A stretch of 7,721 bases of DNA from Promethearchaeota archaeon. GTDB taxonomy: Archaea > Asgardarchaeota > Lokiarchaeia > Sigyniarchaeales > SOKP01. Shown in pieces: positions 7,201 to 7,721 of the stretch; the first letter of the stretch is position 1, and each line of letters opens with the position of its first letter. The DNA lies in NCBI GenBank assembly GCA_019057355.1, contig DXJM01000032.1, forward strand, positions 1-7,721, written 5' to 3'. The notes beneath the pieces are model-generated. The model saw nothing but the letters and a program-made list of their open reading frames with translations, did no database searches and was not told where the DNA came from. A program made the translations under genes and the position numbers.

Positions 7201-7558
7201 CTTGGCTGATTTGTTAATGTTGTATCACGATCAGATTAATGACATATTTGAAAAAATCGCTTTGCTCCTGGGGGATCCTTCAGAGAACGTCAGGATAAGC
7301 ATCATTAGTGCTTTAACACGCATCATTAATAAGGTCGGTCTTGATAGGATTTTATCAAAACTCTTACAAAATCTCTCCGATGAAGTATCAATAGAAACAC
7401 AACGTTCTGTAGCAACAATCTTGGGGAGAACGGCTAAATATAAAGATATTAAAACAAAGAAGAGAATAATCGCTTTACTAAAAATAAGATGCGAAATGAG
7501 CCAAGATCCTGTTTTATGTAAAATTTTAAACGAATTTCAAGAAAGTATGGTTGAATGA
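4211..7558 (+). CDS. Polytopic membrane protein with a large cytoplasmic HEAT-repeat domain
   Basis: No named family recognised. Of 1115 residues, the first 360 hold nine hydrophobic segments (about 6-26, 44-70, 81-107, 134-155, 157-181, 225-250, 259-277, 290-313, 338-357). Basic residues fall in alternate loops (27-43, 108-133, 182-224, 278-289 and after 358), which fits an N-out, C-in topology by the positive-inside rule. Residues about 380-1105 are alpha-helical repeats of roughly 35-45 residues. Clear HEAT second-helix motifs include 'DPSSSVRAAIFNFF' (603), 'DSDENVRKSSILVL' (638), 'DEEWNVREAAVSSL' (918), 'DKEGWVKRSAMKIL' (954), 'SEDPNVREALADLL' (989) and 'DPSENVRISIISAL' (1022). At least 14 are visible, sharpest towards the C-terminus. 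HEAT arrays are protein-binding scaffolds, so this is probably a membrane-docked scaffold facing the cytoplasm; its partner is unknown. No enzyme motif was seen. ATG at 4211 is the first in-frame start and leads directly into the first membrane segment. Monocistronic, divergent from the GINS gene. Confidence 0.93.
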   Translation: MEQKLIEIILFMLFIATFIVGFILIYKQVALVKKGEFTLGNLLNCVIYGLIFGISVMVVMSMAIVSAIALNPSISITIHPITLLFPLTCCLIFVSIYPLLDFLYIALSKERDEGLTPFQKILGNSFINRFDNKIISVILAMIFYFGVFIIPPILLGVTGIPFLMIWITFNITYPLLILTFYGSKGYIAGISNCYYHIPEIKRIAFLGFENKKRSFYLFFNDPGSYILMVLMLVVYVWAWISLIQTIGFFFTGKMGFSTMSSVFVFITLAFGLVGYFTRYWSRQIKFRPIQIYFAAWLMTAIAVNVFINFLMVNIDKLAPSLNSWIFTEEIVPSFQTYAWPAAIEEFVLIVFISYFFIKRSANFNINIQYSKITECGQKFDPIPLFNFIKSNNPKINEHAENTLKLIFERIPLKNQEKLKNERFMNNLFDGICDYNQKSINTCMTILRQLENDAPDIVLPWILQAIQSPNYDKSIPVAQTLIGLNSTILEKIPLNVIKNLINDPEWRLKQIGIKFLSQISKKNKEQARELDIKKYIDNPDNIIQAEVLNILASNSITVSSEILFTKLKHPNKLIKTAAIRNLKNISAEDINIDLISKITTLIKDPSSSVRAAIFNFFTQVKKLKELYIPILPFLDGLTDSDENVRKSSILVLEKYFVDDPKSLNLDDIAKRIDTNNNEILDSVLTLLGKLWDKDSERILSILLHFIKDDNKQLRSTISKILVDKYIKDSKLILKNLISIPDESKFITKGIIANTIIEIAKKEPKKVIAKLLKYSHSDNEVIVFNAVSSLDGLVDDFSDQIKLKPILSLIKKDSSDKVKKEANKLIQKVAKKNPLALEPIIDGIFHFMKDQELSIKIALSKSILEIAKKTPKAIPLSHIIDFIEDNDPFIRESGTKILGFIGIENPNDVMILLIEKSLSDEEWNVREAAVSSLGNLIENVEDKGFLIEKLVSLLDDKEGWVKRSAMKILSNVKEINSSHLPFSKLSNIFSSEDPNVREALADLLMLYHDQINDIFEKIALLLGDPSENVRISIISALTRIINKVGLDRILSKLLQNLSDEVSIETQRSVATILGRTAKYKDIKTKKRIIALLKIRCEMSQDPVLCKILNEFQESMVE
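5348..7525 (+). other. HEAT-repeat array (about 14 or more units)
   Basis: The protein-level repeats lie in residues about 380-1105 of the membrane protein. The D-x-x-x-x-V-R-x-x-A-x-x-x-L signature recurs near residues 502, 568, 603, 638, 707, 774, 811, 848, 883, 918, 954, 989, 1022 and 1057. Spacing is mostly 33-37 residues, with a few longer steps that may hide weak units. The motifs differ enough that no DNA-level tandem repeat is evident, so the array is old rather than recently expanded. Units before about residue 500 are degenerate. Confidence 0.88.
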
Positions 7559-7580
7559 GAAGAGAAATTTGTTTTAACTC

Positions 7581-7650
7581 ATATTTTTATTATAAAATTA
7601 TGAATTCATTAGACTCATAACTTTTTTAACTCTTTATCGTTGACTTTTTT
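7581..7650 (+). terminator. T-tract terminator region after the HEAT-repeat gene
   Basis: Following the TGA at 7556-7558, the plus strand carries a T5 run (7584-7588) and two T6 runs (7622-7627 and 7645-7650) without a convincing stem-loop. Successive T-runs downstream of a stop are the usual archaeal intrinsic termination signal. The rest of the end segment (7651-7721) is AT-rich with no gene visible on either strand. Confidence 0.5.
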
Positions 7651-7721
7651 GATAATTATTAAATAAACAATAATCTATCTGTTGATATTCAGATTTTAAA
7701 ATTATCAAGAATAATAAGGTA

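Noticed and set aside
7615..7675. Short minus-strand frame encoding about 19 residues ending near 7618 (…KKVNDKELKKL), which might be the 3' end of a gene entering from the right
   Set aside because: An in-frame TAG closes it within 60 nt and no start or ribosome site is present, so it is not supported as a gene.
7649..7708. Perfect 9-bp inverted repeat (TTGATAATT at 7649-7657, AATTATCAA at 7700-7708)
   Set aside because: The arms are purely AT-rich apart from one G/C pair and separated by 42 nt; this is expected by chance in such DNA and has no flanking signal.

Overview
The window is AT-rich and gene-dense, and looks archaeal. It carries both subunits of a type IIB topoisomerase (topoisomerase VI), a probable GINS replication-factor subunit, promoter-like TATA elements with very short or no leaders, and T-tract ends rather than hairpin terminators. 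The low GC, the lysine/isoleucine/asparagine-rich proteins and the large membrane-anchored HEAT-repeat protein are compatible with an Asgard-type archaeon or a low-GC euryarchaeon. The lineage is an inference: no rRNA or other decisive marker is present.

Left part (1-3503, + strand) is a compact three-gene operon. It begins with the 3' two-thirds of top6B, which is open to the left edge, so the GHKL ATPase domain lies outside the window. Full-length top6A follows 20 nt later, with catalytic tyrosine and Toprim acidic residues intact. A 170-residue helical protein of unknown function then starts in a 4-nt ATGA overlap with the top6A stop. Top6B is unusual: a charged coiled-coil-like stretch before the H2TH region, about 100 extra residues at the start of the transducer, and a long low-complexity linker ending in a winged-helix-like domain.

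Middle (3549-4103, - strand) is a gene convergent with the operon. I read it as a GINS subunit of the B-domain-first (Gins23, Psf2/Psf3-like) type, part of the archaeal CMG replicative helicase. It probably starts at TTG.

Right part (4211-7558, + strand), divergent from the GINS gene across a 107-nt promoter region, encodes a 1115-residue protein. It has nine predicted membrane segments followed by about 14 or more HEAT-like repeats predicted to lie in the cytoplasm. The last 163 nt are non-coding and T-rich.

Functional reading: the left half concerns DNA topology and the replisome. TopoVI removes supercoils and catenanes by ATP-dependent double-strand passage, and GINS activates MCM. The third operon gene is a candidate TopoVI-associated factor by position only. 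The membrane HEAT protein is a separate transcription unit and nothing in the sequence ties it to replication.
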